A stretch of DNA of 64,000 nt from assembly GCF_021117425.1 (NCBI RefSeq), contig NZ_CP088298.1, positions 310,001 to 374,000 on the forward strand. The letters run 5' to 3'. This DNA comes from Brevibacterium zhoupengii. GTDB taxonomy: Bacteria > Actinomycetota > Actinomycetes > Actinomycetales > Brevibacteriaceae. Below are positions 16,567-25,399 of this stretch, piece by piece. Within the stretch, counting starts at the first letter, position 1. Each line of letters starts with the position of its first letter. The translations under genes and the position numbers were made by a program. Under the pieces are notes generated by a model, which did no database searches, had not been told where the DNA came from, and saw only the letters and a program-made list of their open reading frames with translations.

Positions 16567-18546
16567 TCAGCCCCAGTAAGAGGCCGACCGTGTCCGCACG
16601 CTGTCGCGGAACTGGCCCGTTGACTTCTCCAGGAGTTCACCGGTGCCCCAGTCGAGGACCACTCCGTACTTCCGGACGACATCATGGACGGTGATGTCGT
16701 TGGCGCGATAACGACGGGCAACCTCGGCGGGATCGGAATCGAGCCACGATGCGCGCTCGGAACGAATCTGTGCACGCAGTTTCGTCGAAGCGGCTTCGTC
16801 GATTTCGTACTCGTCGAGTTCGGCATCGATCTCTGTGATGACGACACCGTAGTCCTTGGCTGCTCGATCGATGGAGACGTAGCCGTCGATGACGTCTTCA
16901 AGTACCTCGGCGCTCGGGCGCTCGAGCGGATCTCCGAAACCGCCGCCGCCGGCGCTTGGTCTTTCAAACGTGTCACCGGGGGAGATGGACACGTTCGAGA
17001 ACGTTGCGCCCAAGTACTTGGAATCTTCAGAGGACGGATTTAGCCACACGCCGTGTGGGATCGAGGGGAGCCCGCCGTTGATGCCCCAGGTGGTGGAACG
17101 ACCGCGGTCGCAGCAGTAGCTCATGACGGCTCCGGCCGCATCGGTGAGAATCCCGCCTTTGTTGACGCCGCAGCCTCCGCGGAACCTGCCGGGTCCGCCC
17201 GAATCCGTGTTGATCGAATGCTGCGTGGTGATGACAGGAGTGAGGCGTTCCTGTCCCTCGACGGGCTGCACAGCGAGTCCCGTGCCGAAGACCGGTGAGG
17301 TAGCGGACGACCCGTCCTTCGTTGAGCGGCCGCCCCAGCCGCCTGCCATCCAGTCGTACCACATGAAGTACGGGCTCGACTTGGTCCGGCCATCGTGGCC
17401 GCCCACCAGCAGATACTCGAGGTTGAACGCGCAGGCCATAGCACGCTCCGGCATGATGTGGGACCAGAGCTCGAAGATCGCGTTCATGACCTTTTCGTAT
17501 GGGCCCGAACAGAAGCCGGTCACGGCATGTGGCCAACCGGCGTTGACAACAGTGCCTTCCTCGCCGATCTCTGCCGTCACCGCTTCATAGAAACCGGAGT
17601 TGAGAGGTACCTCGGGGAAGAATGTCTTGGTGCCGGCGTAGATCGCGGAATACGTGGTTCCGTAGCCAGAATTGAGGAACGTGGACACGGCCTCGGCCGA
17701 ACCTGTGAGGTCGTAGTGGATGCCTTTGCCATCCAGCGTGAGCTTGACCCGGACAGGTGCCAGCCCCTCGCCTTTTGCGGGATCACCATCGAGGTAATCC
17801 ACGGTCTCCCATTCGCCTTTGGGGAGGTCGCCGAGGCTGGCAACAACAGTACGGCACACGTAGTCCTGCGTCTCCTGCATTGCATCGAGGACAGTATCTT
17901 TCGAATACTTGTCGACGAGCCGCAGAACCTCGCGCTCGCAAACTGCAGTTGCCTCGGCCTGAGCATTGAGATCGCCGAGAGCCTGATCGGGCGCACGAGT
18001 ATTCGACACGAGCAGCTGCGCCACGTCGTGGAGGAAGCGCCCTTTGTGCCACACGCGAAGCGGTGTGATGCGCAGCCCTTCACCGAAATGCTCACTGGCA
18101 GAGACATCGAATGATCCAGGTACGGACCCACCGATGTCTGCCCAGTGTCCCTTGTTCTGTGCGAAGCCGATGATCTCGTCTTCGGAGAAGATGGGCCGAA
18201 TAAAGCTGACGTCATTGAAGTGCGTGCCGCCACGATAGGGATCATTGATGAGGAACACATCACCGGGATTGATGTCGTCGCCGAACTCTTCCATGACTGC
18301 TTTGCATTGGAAGTGAAGCGTCCCGACGTGGACGGCGATGTCCGCACTGCCCTGCATGACGGTGTTGCCGTACTTGTCGCACAGGGCTGAGGAGAAGTCA
18401 CGAGAATAGATGACAAATGAGTAGCAGGTGCGAAGGATCTGCTCGCTCATGAGGTCAACGCTTGTAGCGAAGGCGTTCTTGAGCACTTCGAACGTGACGG
18501 GGTCGAGTGTGGACGAGCGGTCGCTGACACTGGAGATCGTAGTCAT
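16567..18546 (-). CDS. hyuB: Hydantoinase B/oxoprolinase-family subunit
   Basis: 659 residues from the ATG at 18546, chosen because GAGGAGAG lies just before it; a longer frame to 18609 would run into the end of hyuA. It begins LDPVTFEVLKNAF and contains FLINDPYRGGTH (metal/substrate loop), PGSF and the C-terminal PSAGGGGFGDPLER motif typical of HyuB and acetone-carboxylase alpha-like subunits. With HyuA it forms an ATP-dependent amide-ring hydrolase or a ketone carboxylase. No gamma subunit is present, which favours a hydantoinase/oxoprolinase role. Confidence 0.9.
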   Translation of the reverse strand: MTTISSVSDRSSTLDPVTFEVLKNAFATSVDLMSEQILRTCYSFVIYSRDFSSALCDKYGNTVMQGSADIAVHVGTLHFQCKAVMEEFGDDINPGDVFLINDPYRGGTHFNDVSFIRPIFSEDEIIGFAQNKGHWADIGGSVPGSFDVSASEHFGEGLRITPLRVWHKGRFLHDVAQLLVSNTRAPDQALGDLNAQAEATAVCEREVLRLVDKYSKDTVLDAMQETQDYVCRTVVASLGDLPKGEWETVDYLDGDPAKGEGLAPVRVKLTLDGKGIHYDLTGSAEAVSTFLNSGYGTTYSAIYAGTKTFFPEVPLNSGFYEAVTAEIGEEGTVVNAGWPHAVTGFCSGPYEKVMNAIFELWSHIMPERAMACAFNLEYLLVGGHDGRTKSSPYFMWYDWMAGGWGGRSTKDGSSATSPVFGTGLAVQPVEGQERLTPVITTQHSINTDSGGPGRFRGGCGVNKGGILTDAAGAVMSYCCDRGRSTTWGINGGLPSIPHGVWLNPSSEDSKYLGATFSNVSISPGDTFERPSAGGGGFGDPLERPSAEVLEDVIDGYVSIDRAAKDYGVVITEIDAELDEYEIDEAASTKLRAQIRSERASWLDSDPAEVARRYRANDITVHDVVRKYGVVLDWGTGELLEKSTGQFRDSVRTRSASYWG

Positions 18547-18556
18547 TGTTCTCTCC

Positions 18557-20644
18557 TCAATTCGCGGACGTAGTTGATTCGTTCGAGGCCGATGCCAGAG
18601 CTGGTTCACCGGACTCGGTGGACAGAGTGATGCGAATGTTGAACCATTCGTCGATCACCGCGGAGGAGCCCGGCGGGATGACTGTCGTCGCATCGATCTG
18701 ATTGAGAATGGCAGGTCCGATGAATGCTGCTCCCGAGGGAAGGTTCTCCCGCTGGTAGACAGGCGTGGAGTGCCATTTCCCTTCGAAGTAGACCTCACGG
18801 ACCTCTAGCGGCTCTCCAGGATCCTTGGAGCTGACTGGTGATGGCTTGAAGCTTGGTTTCGGTGTCTTGCCCAGGGCTTTGAGGTGAAGTTGGTAGATCT
18901 CAACCGGGGTCTCGTCCTGTCGGAATGCGTACTGCTTCTCGTGCTCTTCGTGGAAGAGCTGGACGGCTTCTCGCAATGCGTGAGGCCCGGTGCCCATCTT
19001 GACCTGCAGAGAACGCCATTGACCTTGGTAGCGCATAGAGATGCCGCGTTCGAAGACACCATCGGCTTCGGCAACTTTTTCGTGCCTCAGCCGATCCCGA
19101 CCCTCGAGTTCGAGCTCTTTGAAATGCTGGTCCACGGCCTCAGCGTCGGCGTCTTCTGCCGAACCGGTGAACATCTGAGAGAGGTCGTGCTGAATGTCGA
19201 CGAGGAGACATCCCAACGCCGAGGTGACGCCAGGGCTGGGCGGAACGACGATGGTCGGAATGTTCAATTCCTTCGCCACGTCCGCACCGTGAAGGGCTCC
19301 GGCTCCGCCGAATGCAATGAGCGCGAAATCGCGGGGATCAAGGCCGCGCCGAATGGAAACCAGGCGGACAGCGTCGGCCATATTTGCATTGGCGACCTTG
19401 ATGATCGAATCGGCCGCAGCATCAATATCAAGGCCAAGGGGCCCAGCGACCTTCGACTCGATTGCTTCCTTCGAGCTAGCTCGGTCCAATGTCATCTCAC
19501 CATCGGCGAGATCAGTTCCCAACCGACCCATCCACAGGTTCGCGTCGGTGTTCGTCGGTTCGGCACCGCCGCGACGGTAACAGGCAGGCCCGGGATCAGC
19601 TCCGGCCGACTGAGGTCCGTTGCGCAGCGATCCCGCAATATCGATATGAGCCAGAGACCCGCCACCGGCACCGATGGTGAGGACCTCGATGCTGGGGAAG
19701 ACGATTGGATGACCGTATTCGACCTCCCAGTCATTTGTCACCCGAAGTTCGCCGTCGGCCACGAGCGAGATGTCGGTTGATGTTCCGCCCATGTCGAGCC
19801 CGACGGCGTTGTTGAACCCGCACTGTTCGGCCACATGTTGGGCCGCAATTGCCCCAGCTGCGATGCCGGAGGCAGCCAACCGTACGGGGAACCGCTTGAC
19901 CATCTCGGAGGTCATTGATCCACCACCGGAGTGGAGTAGGAGCAGCTCCCCGGCGTAGCCGTCGTCCGTGAGGCTCTTATCCAGCTTCTCGACGTAACCC
20001 GAAACCAGCGGTCCAAGGACTGCGTTGGCGACAGTGGTGTTGAAGCGGTTGTGTTCGAAGATCTCAGGCAGAATCTCCGCTGAAGTGGAAATGCTGGCTC
20101 CTGGAAGCTCTTCGGCGAGGAGCTCGCGCATCTGGACTTCGTGCACGGCATTGGCATAGGAATTGATGAAGCAGATGGCGACAGTGTCCACGCCCCGCTT
20201 CTTGAGCAAACGCCCGAGCTTGCGCGCTTCATCTTCATCCAGAGCGGTCACGATATTGCCCGCGTAATCGATGCGTTCGGTGACTTCGAACCGGTCACGC
20301 CGACGGATATAGGGGCCCGACACATCAGAGTAGGCGTCCCACAGATCGTCTTTCGTCCCGTCGCGGATCTCGATGACGTCGCGGAAGCCCTTCGTCGTCA
20401 CCATCGCCGCTTTGGGAAAATTACGAGTGATGAGCGCATTCGTGGCAACAGTGGTTCCATGAGAGAACAGTTCGACGTCGCTGAGGTCGATGTTCGCTCG
20501 TTTGACCCCGTTGAGGACAGCATTCATCGGATTGTCTGGGGTAGATGGTACCTTCGTTACCCGCATTGACTGGGTGGGTTCGTCGAAAATGCAGATGTCG
20601 GTGAAGGTGCCGCCGACATCGACAGCGACTCGCAGATTAGCCAC
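18557..20644 (-). CDS. hyuA: Hydantoinase A/oxoprolinase-family ATP-binding subunit
   Basis: 695 residues from the GTG at 20644, which has AAAGGAG eight bases upstream; a start at 20704 lacks this. The actin-like ATP site begins at once (VAVDVGGTFTDICIFDE), followed by SHGTTVATNALI and the central GLDMGGTSTDISLV phosphate loop; GGAGALHGADVA lies near residue 475. It supplies ATP-dependent activation for the ring-opening subunit encoded 10 bp downstream. Divergent from a PucR-type gene. Confidence 0.9.
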   Translation of the reverse strand: MANLRVAVDVGGTFTDICIFDEPTQSMRVTKVPSTPDNPMNAVLNGVKRANIDLSDVELFSHGTTVATNALITRNFPKAAMVTTKGFRDVIEIRDGTKDDLWDAYSDVSGPYIRRRDRFEVTERIDYAGNIVTALDEDEARKLGRLLKKRGVDTVAICFINSYANAVHEVQMRELLAEELPGASISTSAEILPEIFEHNRFNTTVANAVLGPLVSGYVEKLDKSLTDDGYAGELLLLHSGGGSMTSEMVKRFPVRLAASGIAAGAIAAQHVAEQCGFNNAVGLDMGGTSTDISLVADGELRVTNDWEVEYGHPIVFPSIEVLTIGAGGGSLAHIDIAGSLRNGPQSAGADPGPACYRRGGAEPTNTDANLWMGRLGTDLADGEMTLDRASSKEAIESKVAGPLGLDIDAAADSIIKVANANMADAVRLVSIRRGLDPRDFALIAFGGAGALHGADVAKELNIPTIVVPPSPGVTSALGCLLVDIQHDLSQMFTGSAEDADAEAVDQHFKELELEGRDRLRHEKVAEADGVFERGISMRYQGQWRSLQVKMGTGPHALREAVQLFHEEHEKQYAFRQDETPVEIYQLHLKALGKTPKPSFKPSPVSSKDPGEPLEVREVYFEGKWHSTPVYQRENLPSGAAFIGPAILNQIDATTVIPPGSSAVIDEWFNIRITLSTESGEPALASASNESTTSAN

Positions 20645-20734
20645 GTGATCTCCTTTGATTGTGATCTGGAATACATCCTGGGCTGGTTGCGGGTGTTGGG
20701 TCAATGGAGGAACCGAAGGATAAATTCGCTGATA

Positions 20735-20749
20735 TTGTAAAAGTTACAA
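20735..20749. promoter_or_regulatory. Candidate operator in the hyuA-pucR divergent region
   Basis: TTGTAA-AAG-TTACAA, perfect 6-bp arms, in the AT-rich centre of the 160-bp gap between hyuA (-) and the PucR-family gene (+). Placed to control either promoter. No other symmetric element stands out in this gap. Confidence 0.5.
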
Positions 20750-20803
20750 GAGTCGTCGAACGGCGCTGGTGAGCTGGTCGGAACCCTGAATGCGCGAGGA
20801 GGC

Positions 20804-21946
20804 GTGGTGGAGAGATCGCGGGAGTGGGTGTTCGACGAGCTGTTGGCATCTCTAGGTGCTGCGGATCCTCTGGAGTCGGTGCTGCGGCGCGCGGCCAGGG
20901 CCTGCGGAGGGTCCGGGCTGGTCGTCAACGAGCTGGGGGAGGTCATCAGGTCCGTCGGGGCGGCTCCCAGTCATCTCATCTCAGACTGGGTCCTTTCTGC
21001 CGATCTGGCGGATGCCGCGCAGACTCAGATCGGACGGTGGGTCGTGCGGGCCCGTGCGGCGCGAATCAGGCAGAGGGATCATGTCATCGTCATCGCTGTC
21101 CACGAGGAGTCCGAGTCGGGTAGTAATGTCCGTGAGTCGGGGCGTCCTGGGCGTGGCACTGTTGCTGACGTGTCACTCGTCTTCGACACGATGACCAAGA
21201 TTCTCAATGCGTTTGAGGGCTTCGAATCCTTCTCGATCAGCACGCGCCGGGAAGAGTCCGCACGACTTATGCGTGACCTTGAGGCGGGGATATCACCGGG
21301 AAACGAACCAGCACGATGGAGATCGCTGGAGAGCTTCGGGTTCGCACCCTACCAACCTGTTCGAATCGTGCGCGCACGAACAGGCGCAGGATCATCGAGG
21401 ACCACACGGCAGTCACCCACCCCGATACAGGGGATCGTCGCCAGTGACACCGGCTACACCACCTCGGCGGTGGAGCACACTGCTCTGTGCGCCGAAGGCT
21501 TCGTCCTCGAGGACTACTTCGCCGCTGACGTCATTGGGGTCGGGATCTCCGAACCCTTCACTGCACTCAGTCAAGTTCCTGAGATGTTGCGATCGGCAGA
21601 CGTGGCCATCGAGGCTGCCGCGACTGGAGCATTCGTCTACGTCGACTCTATGCGCCCGGTGGTCTGGGCTGCAGCTCGAATGAGCTCACGTTTCGACCGC
21701 CTCGTCGTTCAACGCTACCTCGACAGGATCTCCCGGAATTCCGATTCCTGGACGACACTGACCACATTCGTCGACTGCGGTGCGAACATCGCTGAGGCGG
21801 CTCGTCATCTGCAGGTCCACGAGAACACCGTCCGGTACAGGCTGGCGCAGATCGAGAACATTCTCGGCTCGCGCCTGAGTGAACCGAAGGCGATGGCCGA
21901 TGTCGTCATCGCGCTCGAGTGTCGACGGCAGGGTCCGGGGGAGTGA
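20804..21946 (+). CDS. PucR/CdaR-type transcriptional regulator
   Basis: 380 residues. The C terminus is a PucR helix-turn-helix (about 325-372): TFVDCGANIAEAARHL then VHENTVRYRLAQIENILG. The middle part is a GGDEF-like sensory region (about 185-300) and the N-terminal third has no clear domain. The GTG at 20804 or the one at 20807 could start it; the latter sits better behind GAGGAGG. PucR-type activators control purine and hydantoin-like nitrogen catabolism, which fits the divergent hyuAB. The last 41 bp overlap the convergent hydrolase gene. Confidence 0.88.
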   Translation: MVERSREWVFDELLASLGAADPLESVLRRAARACGGSGLVVNELGEVIRSVGAAPSHLISDWVLSADLADAAQTQIGRWVVRARAARIRQRDHVIVIAVHEESESGSNVRESGRPGRGTVADVSLVFDTMTKILNAFEGFESFSISTRREESARLMRDLEAGISPGNEPARWRSLESFGFAPYQPVRIVRARTGAGSSRTTRQSPTPIQGIVASDTGYTTSAVEHTALCAEGFVLEDYFAADVIGVGISEPFTALSQVPEMLRSADVAIEAAATGAFVYVDSMRPVVWAAARMSSRFDRLVVQRYLDRISRNSDSWTTLTTFVDCGANIAEAARHLQVHENTVRYRLAQIENILGSRLSEPKAMADVVIALECRRQGPGE

Positions 21947-23171
21947 GAGTATGCGCGAGCACCCTCTTCAGCGCGGGTTCTAGGTAATCGGCAAATCTCG
22001 CCGGATTCTCGGCATGAGGAAAATGGCCAAGCTCGGGCATTTCACAGAAGGACGAGTTCGGAATCGCCTCGGCGAGGCGCCGTGACGCTTCCGGCGGAAC
22101 TGTCGTGTCGTAGCTTCCGCTGAGCACAGCGATGTGCGGACTCGAAGGTCTCAGCAGATTTCTCACTGGGTCGACATCCCATTGCTGGTATGACTCGATG
22201 TCGGCCACATAGAGGCCATGGCCGCCGGACGAGTATCCCCACCACACGCGTTTCCGGAACTCTGCGGGCGATGCCGGATTCATCAGTCCATATGTCCATT
22301 CTGGGACGAAGTGAGTCTGATCGATGTCGGTCGCCCGCAACTGAGGGACTGACCGGTTGCGCACTCGCGGACCCGCCTGACATGCGACGGCGCCGGCGAA
22401 GTATTGCGGATAGGTTGACACGGCGTGGACGACGGCAGCCCCGGCCATCGAGACGCCCAGGAGTACCGGCGCAGGTCCGCCGATCGCACGAACGGTGTCG
22501 GCGATGAATTGTGAATACGTCTCCGGGGTCAGCATCCAGTCGCCGACGGCCGTGCCGAAAGTCGGCGAGGAGCTTCCGTGCCAGGGCAGGTCGACAGTGA
22601 TGAGTTCGAAGCGGTCCGTGAGATCCGACTCGGTCATGAGGCCGTGCCATTGAGTGCTTGCACTGCCGGCGGTGGCCAGTGCAATGATCGGCGGTCCGCC
22701 GCCGCAGCGTTCAACGTGGACATCGGCAGTGCCCACCGCCGAAGACACCCGGTGATATTCTCCACGAGCTTTCAGGGGTCGACAGGGGACGAAGTCTGTC
22801 GGCCGATCTCCGCGCAGTGCCTCGATCGCGGCGCGGACAAGATGCATATGCCGGACGTAGGCGATGGAGTCACCGGTGAGTGAAATGGTACCGGTCCGCA
22901 CCAGGTGGATGACACTCTGTTGACCGGGGGCTGGGTCCGAGCGGGTAAGTTCATCCCAGACCTCGTTCGTGGCTCGCAGCGCGAAATCAGGAGGACTGTC
23001 GTGGTGATTGCAGCCACCATGGCTGACGAACTCATCGGCGTGGAGGTCGCCGTCGGTGAACCGCACGCGACGTCTCCAGTTGTCCCCGACGACGTCGAAA
23101 GCGACCGAGGCTCCTCGCGCAAGAGCAATGAGTTCCTGTGACTGCACGAGGAGGTCGACTGAATACTTCAT
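21906..23171 (-). CDS. Alpha/beta hydrolase with an N-terminal SCP2-like extension
   Basis: 421 residues from the ATG at 23171, which overlaps the upstream stop by 4 bp (ATGA). The C-terminal part (about 160-410) is an alpha/beta hydrolase: nucleophile in GVSMAGAA, acid near SGSYDTTVPP and His in ELGHFPH. The first 120-130 residues do not belong to that fold; hydrophobic spacing and TGTISLTGD resemble SCP2/sterol-carrier-like domains, but I am not sure. Last gene of the nitrilase operon. It could hydrolyse an enol-lactone or ester intermediate. Confidence 0.8.
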   Translation of the reverse strand: MKYSVDLLVQSQELIALARGASVAFDVVGDNWRRRVRFTDGDLHADEFVSHGGCNHHDSPPDFALRATNEVWDELTRSDPAPGQQSVIHLVRTGTISLTGDSIAYVRHMHLVRAAIEALRGDRPTDFVPCRPLKARGEYHRVSSAVGTADVHVERCGGGPPIIALATAGSASTQWHGLMTESDLTDRFELITVDLPWHGSSSPTFGTAVGDWMLTPETYSQFIADTVRAIGGPAPVLLGVSMAGAAVVHAVSTYPQYFAGAVACQAGPRVRNRSVPQLRATDIDQTHFVPEWTYGLMNPASPAEFRKRVWWGYSSGGHGLYVADIESYQQWDVDPVRNLLRPSSPHIAVLSGSYDTTVPPEASRRLAEAIPNSSFCEMPELGHFPHAENPARFADYLEPALKRVLAHTLTPPDPAVDTRAR

Positions 23172-23989
23172 AATTCGCCGATCGTCGCCGCCAGGCAATT
23201 GAGCGGCCCCGTGAGGGGAGTGTGTCGTTCGAGTTCGCCTGCATCATGGCCGCTGACCAGGACCGTCGCCGTGTTTTCACGCAACCGGTCTAGCGCGCGA
23301 TATGACTGTGGCAGATCGGTCATCGACAGGAAAAGCATGTCCCGCTCGAGCTCCTCATGAAAATGCACCGCATCGCTGGCCAACACTACTGGTCCCTCGC
23401 TCGTGGTGACAGTGACTATCGCCTGGCCGGGTGTATGCCCGCCGAGCATCGTGACTTCGATGCCCGGCGCCACGGTGCAACTTTCTTCGAAGAGCGTCAG
23501 ACGCGACTGTTGCTCGGCCTTAGCCAGTTCTCGGACTGCAGCTTGATCCCCGAAATGCGCGAACAGTGTCTTCTCGGCCAGCTCGTCGGTCCAGAACTCC
23601 CATTCGGCTCGTGAGATGTACACCTGAGAGTTGGGAAAGGCACCGATATTGCCGACGTGGTCGTAGTGGGCATGAGTGATGATCACCGGCGCGCCGCCAG
23701 CGGGGTCGATGCCGAGCTTTCGCACTGCCTGCACAGGGTCGACGAGGATCTCACGGTCTCTTCGCTTGCCCTCAACTGCCGAATACCCGGTGTCGACGAT
23801 CACCACCTGATCACCTCGGCGCAGCACCCAGAAATAGTAGTCGACTCGGTGGGGTCCGTCAGGTTCGTTGTAAAACGAATAATTGAGGAACGCATCCGAT
23901 CGCACTGTTTCACGCGTGCCATGTCGGATGATCACGATCTGCCAGGGATCATCATCCGGCGCCGAGGTGGTGGTGATGTTCATATTCAC
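23168..23989 (-). CDS. Metallo-beta-lactamase-fold hydrolase (lactonase-like)
   Basis: 273 residues. The di-metal motif HAHYDH is at 106-111, an Asp-containing VDTGYS lies near 65, further metal ligands are in GGHTPGQ and ASDAVH, and SGHD is close to the C terminus. The arrangement matches AHL-lactonase-type (AiiA-like) members rather than glyoxalase II. In this operon it more probably opens a lactone of the catabolic pathway than quenches signals. It precedes the alpha/beta hydrolase with a 4-bp overlap and follows the CMD-like gene by 26 bp. Confidence 0.85.
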   Translation of the reverse strand: MNMNITTTSAPDDDPWQIVIIRHGTRETVRSDAFLNYSFYNEPDGPHRVDYYFWVLRRGDQVVIVDTGYSAVEGKRRDREILVDPVQAVRKLGIDPAGGAPVIITHAHYDHVGNIGAFPNSQVYISRAEWEFWTDELAEKTLFAHFGDQAAVRELAKAEQQSRLTLFEESCTVAPGIEVTMLGGHTPGQAIVTVTTSEGPVVLASDAVHFHEELERDMLFLSMTDLPQSYRALDRLRENTATVLVSGHDAGELERHTPLTGPLNCLAATIGEL

Positions 23990-24015
23990 AGGTCCATTCC
24001 CAGGGTGATGGTGGT

Positions 24016-24435
24016 TTATTCTCCGGAGCCGCCGGCATGGGCTTGCACTGTGGGTTCGATGCCTTCAGCTCCGACCACTTCCCGCCAAGCCTCGAAGCCG
24101 GTCTGGAAGGCGACGATCCCAGCTTCGGGCAGAGCAATTTCTATGGCCTCCAAAATTTCAGTCTCGGAGACCCCAATGTCGAGCGCTACGCGGATATGTG
24201 ACTGGATGTGGCCCTTCGACGCGCGCATAACTGTGAGGGAGACGATGAAGATGAGTTCTTTCGTCCGCCGGTCGAGGGTGCGTTGGTCCAGGTACGCGGC
24301 TGAAACGACATGATTTGCTGCCTGTAGCACGGGGAAATCCTGTTTGGCCATGATTTTGTGGTAGTCGAGCACATAGCCTCTTTTGGTGGCCATATCGTCG
24401 ATGTAGGCCTGTGCTTCAGCGGTATTTTCGGTCAT
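24016..24435 (-). CDS. Carboxymuconolactone-decarboxylase-family protein
   Basis: 139 residues from the ATG at 24435, chosen for the AAAAGGA site and because the extra 40 residues of the longer frame look non-coding. The family helix core is present (LDRRTKELIFIVSLTVMRAS followed by KGHIQSHIRVALD). The redox CxxC of AhpD-type members is absent; KGHIQSH takes its place, which resembles gamma-carboxymuconolactone decarboxylases. Located between the dehydrogenase and the MBL-fold gene of the nitrilase operon. Confidence 0.82.
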   Translation of the reverse strand: MTENTAEAQAYIDDMATKRGYVLDYHKIMAKQDFPVLQAANHVVSAAYLDQRTLDRRTKELIFIVSLTVMRASKGHIQSHIRVALDIGVSETEILEAIEIALPEAGIVAFQTGFEAWREVVGAEGIEPTVQAHAGGSGE

Positions 24436-24502
24436 TTCTGCATCCTTTTCTTTGGGTTGATCTGCTTTGTGGTGATCTGCGGTGGCGGCTGGGCGGTGTT
24501 GG

Positions 24503-25369
24503 CTAACGATCAAGTCCGTAGAGTCGGCTGATCTCGGTGTGATCAGGCGTATCACCTAGATCAGCGCGGCCAGTGTTCAGCTTGTCGAAGGCGACATCAG
24601 TGACGGGTGTTTCCAAGGAATGCGCCAGTCCCATAGCGATGGTCATGTCTTTGAGCATGAGGTCGTAGGCGAATCCGCTCGTGAAATTCTGCGGGAGGAT
24701 GTATTTCGTGACCTTGAGTTCAGATGCTTGGCTGCGACCGGTCGCTGAGTTGAGAACCTCAGCCATCTTCGTCGGTTCGATGCCGAAGTCATCGGCCATG
24801 GTCAAGGCCTCGCAGGCCACGGCGATATTGGTGGCGCTGACAAGGTTGTTGATGGCCTTCGCCGCATCGCCGGCACCCTCATTGCCCACGTGGATGATCG
24901 TCGTGCCCATGACTTCGAGGTGGGGCCGTGCTTTGGCGACGGCTTCATCCGTGCCTCCGACGAGTATCGACAGCTCACCGGTCCGGGCCTTTGGTACGCC
25001 GCCGGAGACGGGGGCATCGACATAGTCGACCCCGAGCTCTTGAGCTTGCCGGGCGAGATCTTGGGTGCTCGTAGGTTCGCTCGAACCCATATCGATGATG
25101 AGGGTACCTTCGCTGAGGCTGCGCAACAGGCCATTGTCGCCGGTGAGTGTGTCCTCGACCTGACGGCTGCTGGGGAGCATAAGGATAACGGTGTCGATTC
25201 CGGCAGGGAGCGAGCTCAGGTCGGTGACTGGAATGGCTCCTCCCTCCTCGACCACCTGTGCAGTGGCTTCATTAGAGAGATCGAAGACTGCAGTGGTGAA
25301 TGTCTTGGCGTGCAAGGCAGCCATGGGCGCACCCATCCGCCCGAGTCCGATGAAGAGCGTTGTAGCCAT
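24503..25369 (-). CDS. 3-hydroxyisobutyrate-dehydrogenase-family oxidoreductase
   Basis: 288 residues. The N-terminal Rossmann loop reads FIGLGRMGAPMAAL, the substrate-binding DAPVSGGVPKA lies near 118, and the catalytic lysine is in AKAINNLV near 165. It reduces or oxidises a beta-hydroxy acid or 2-hydroxy-3-oxo acid with NAD(P). It is distinct from the paralogue at 9871-10761. Third gene of the nitrilase operon, 30 bp after nitrilase. Confidence 0.87.
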   Translation of the reverse strand: MATTLFIGLGRMGAPMAALHAKTFTTAVFDLSNEATAQVVEEGGAIPVTDLSSLPAGIDTVILMLPSSRQVEDTLTGDNGLLRSLSEGTLIIDMGSSEPTSTQDLARQAQELGVDYVDAPVSGGVPKARTGELSILVGGTDEAVAKARPHLEVMGTTIIHVGNEGAGDAAKAINNLVSATNIAVACEALTMADDFGIEPTKMAEVLNSATGRSQASELKVTKYILPQNFTSGFAYDLMLKDMTIAMGLAHSLETPVTDVAFDKLNTGRADLGDTPDHTEISRLYGLDR

Positions 25370-25399
25370 CTGTTCGTTCCTTTGCGATTGCTGGAGTCG

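Noticed and set aside
18884..19780. 298-residue plus-strand frame opposite hyuA
   Set aside because: Antisense shadow; the hyuA ATP-site motifs on the other strand are unambiguous.
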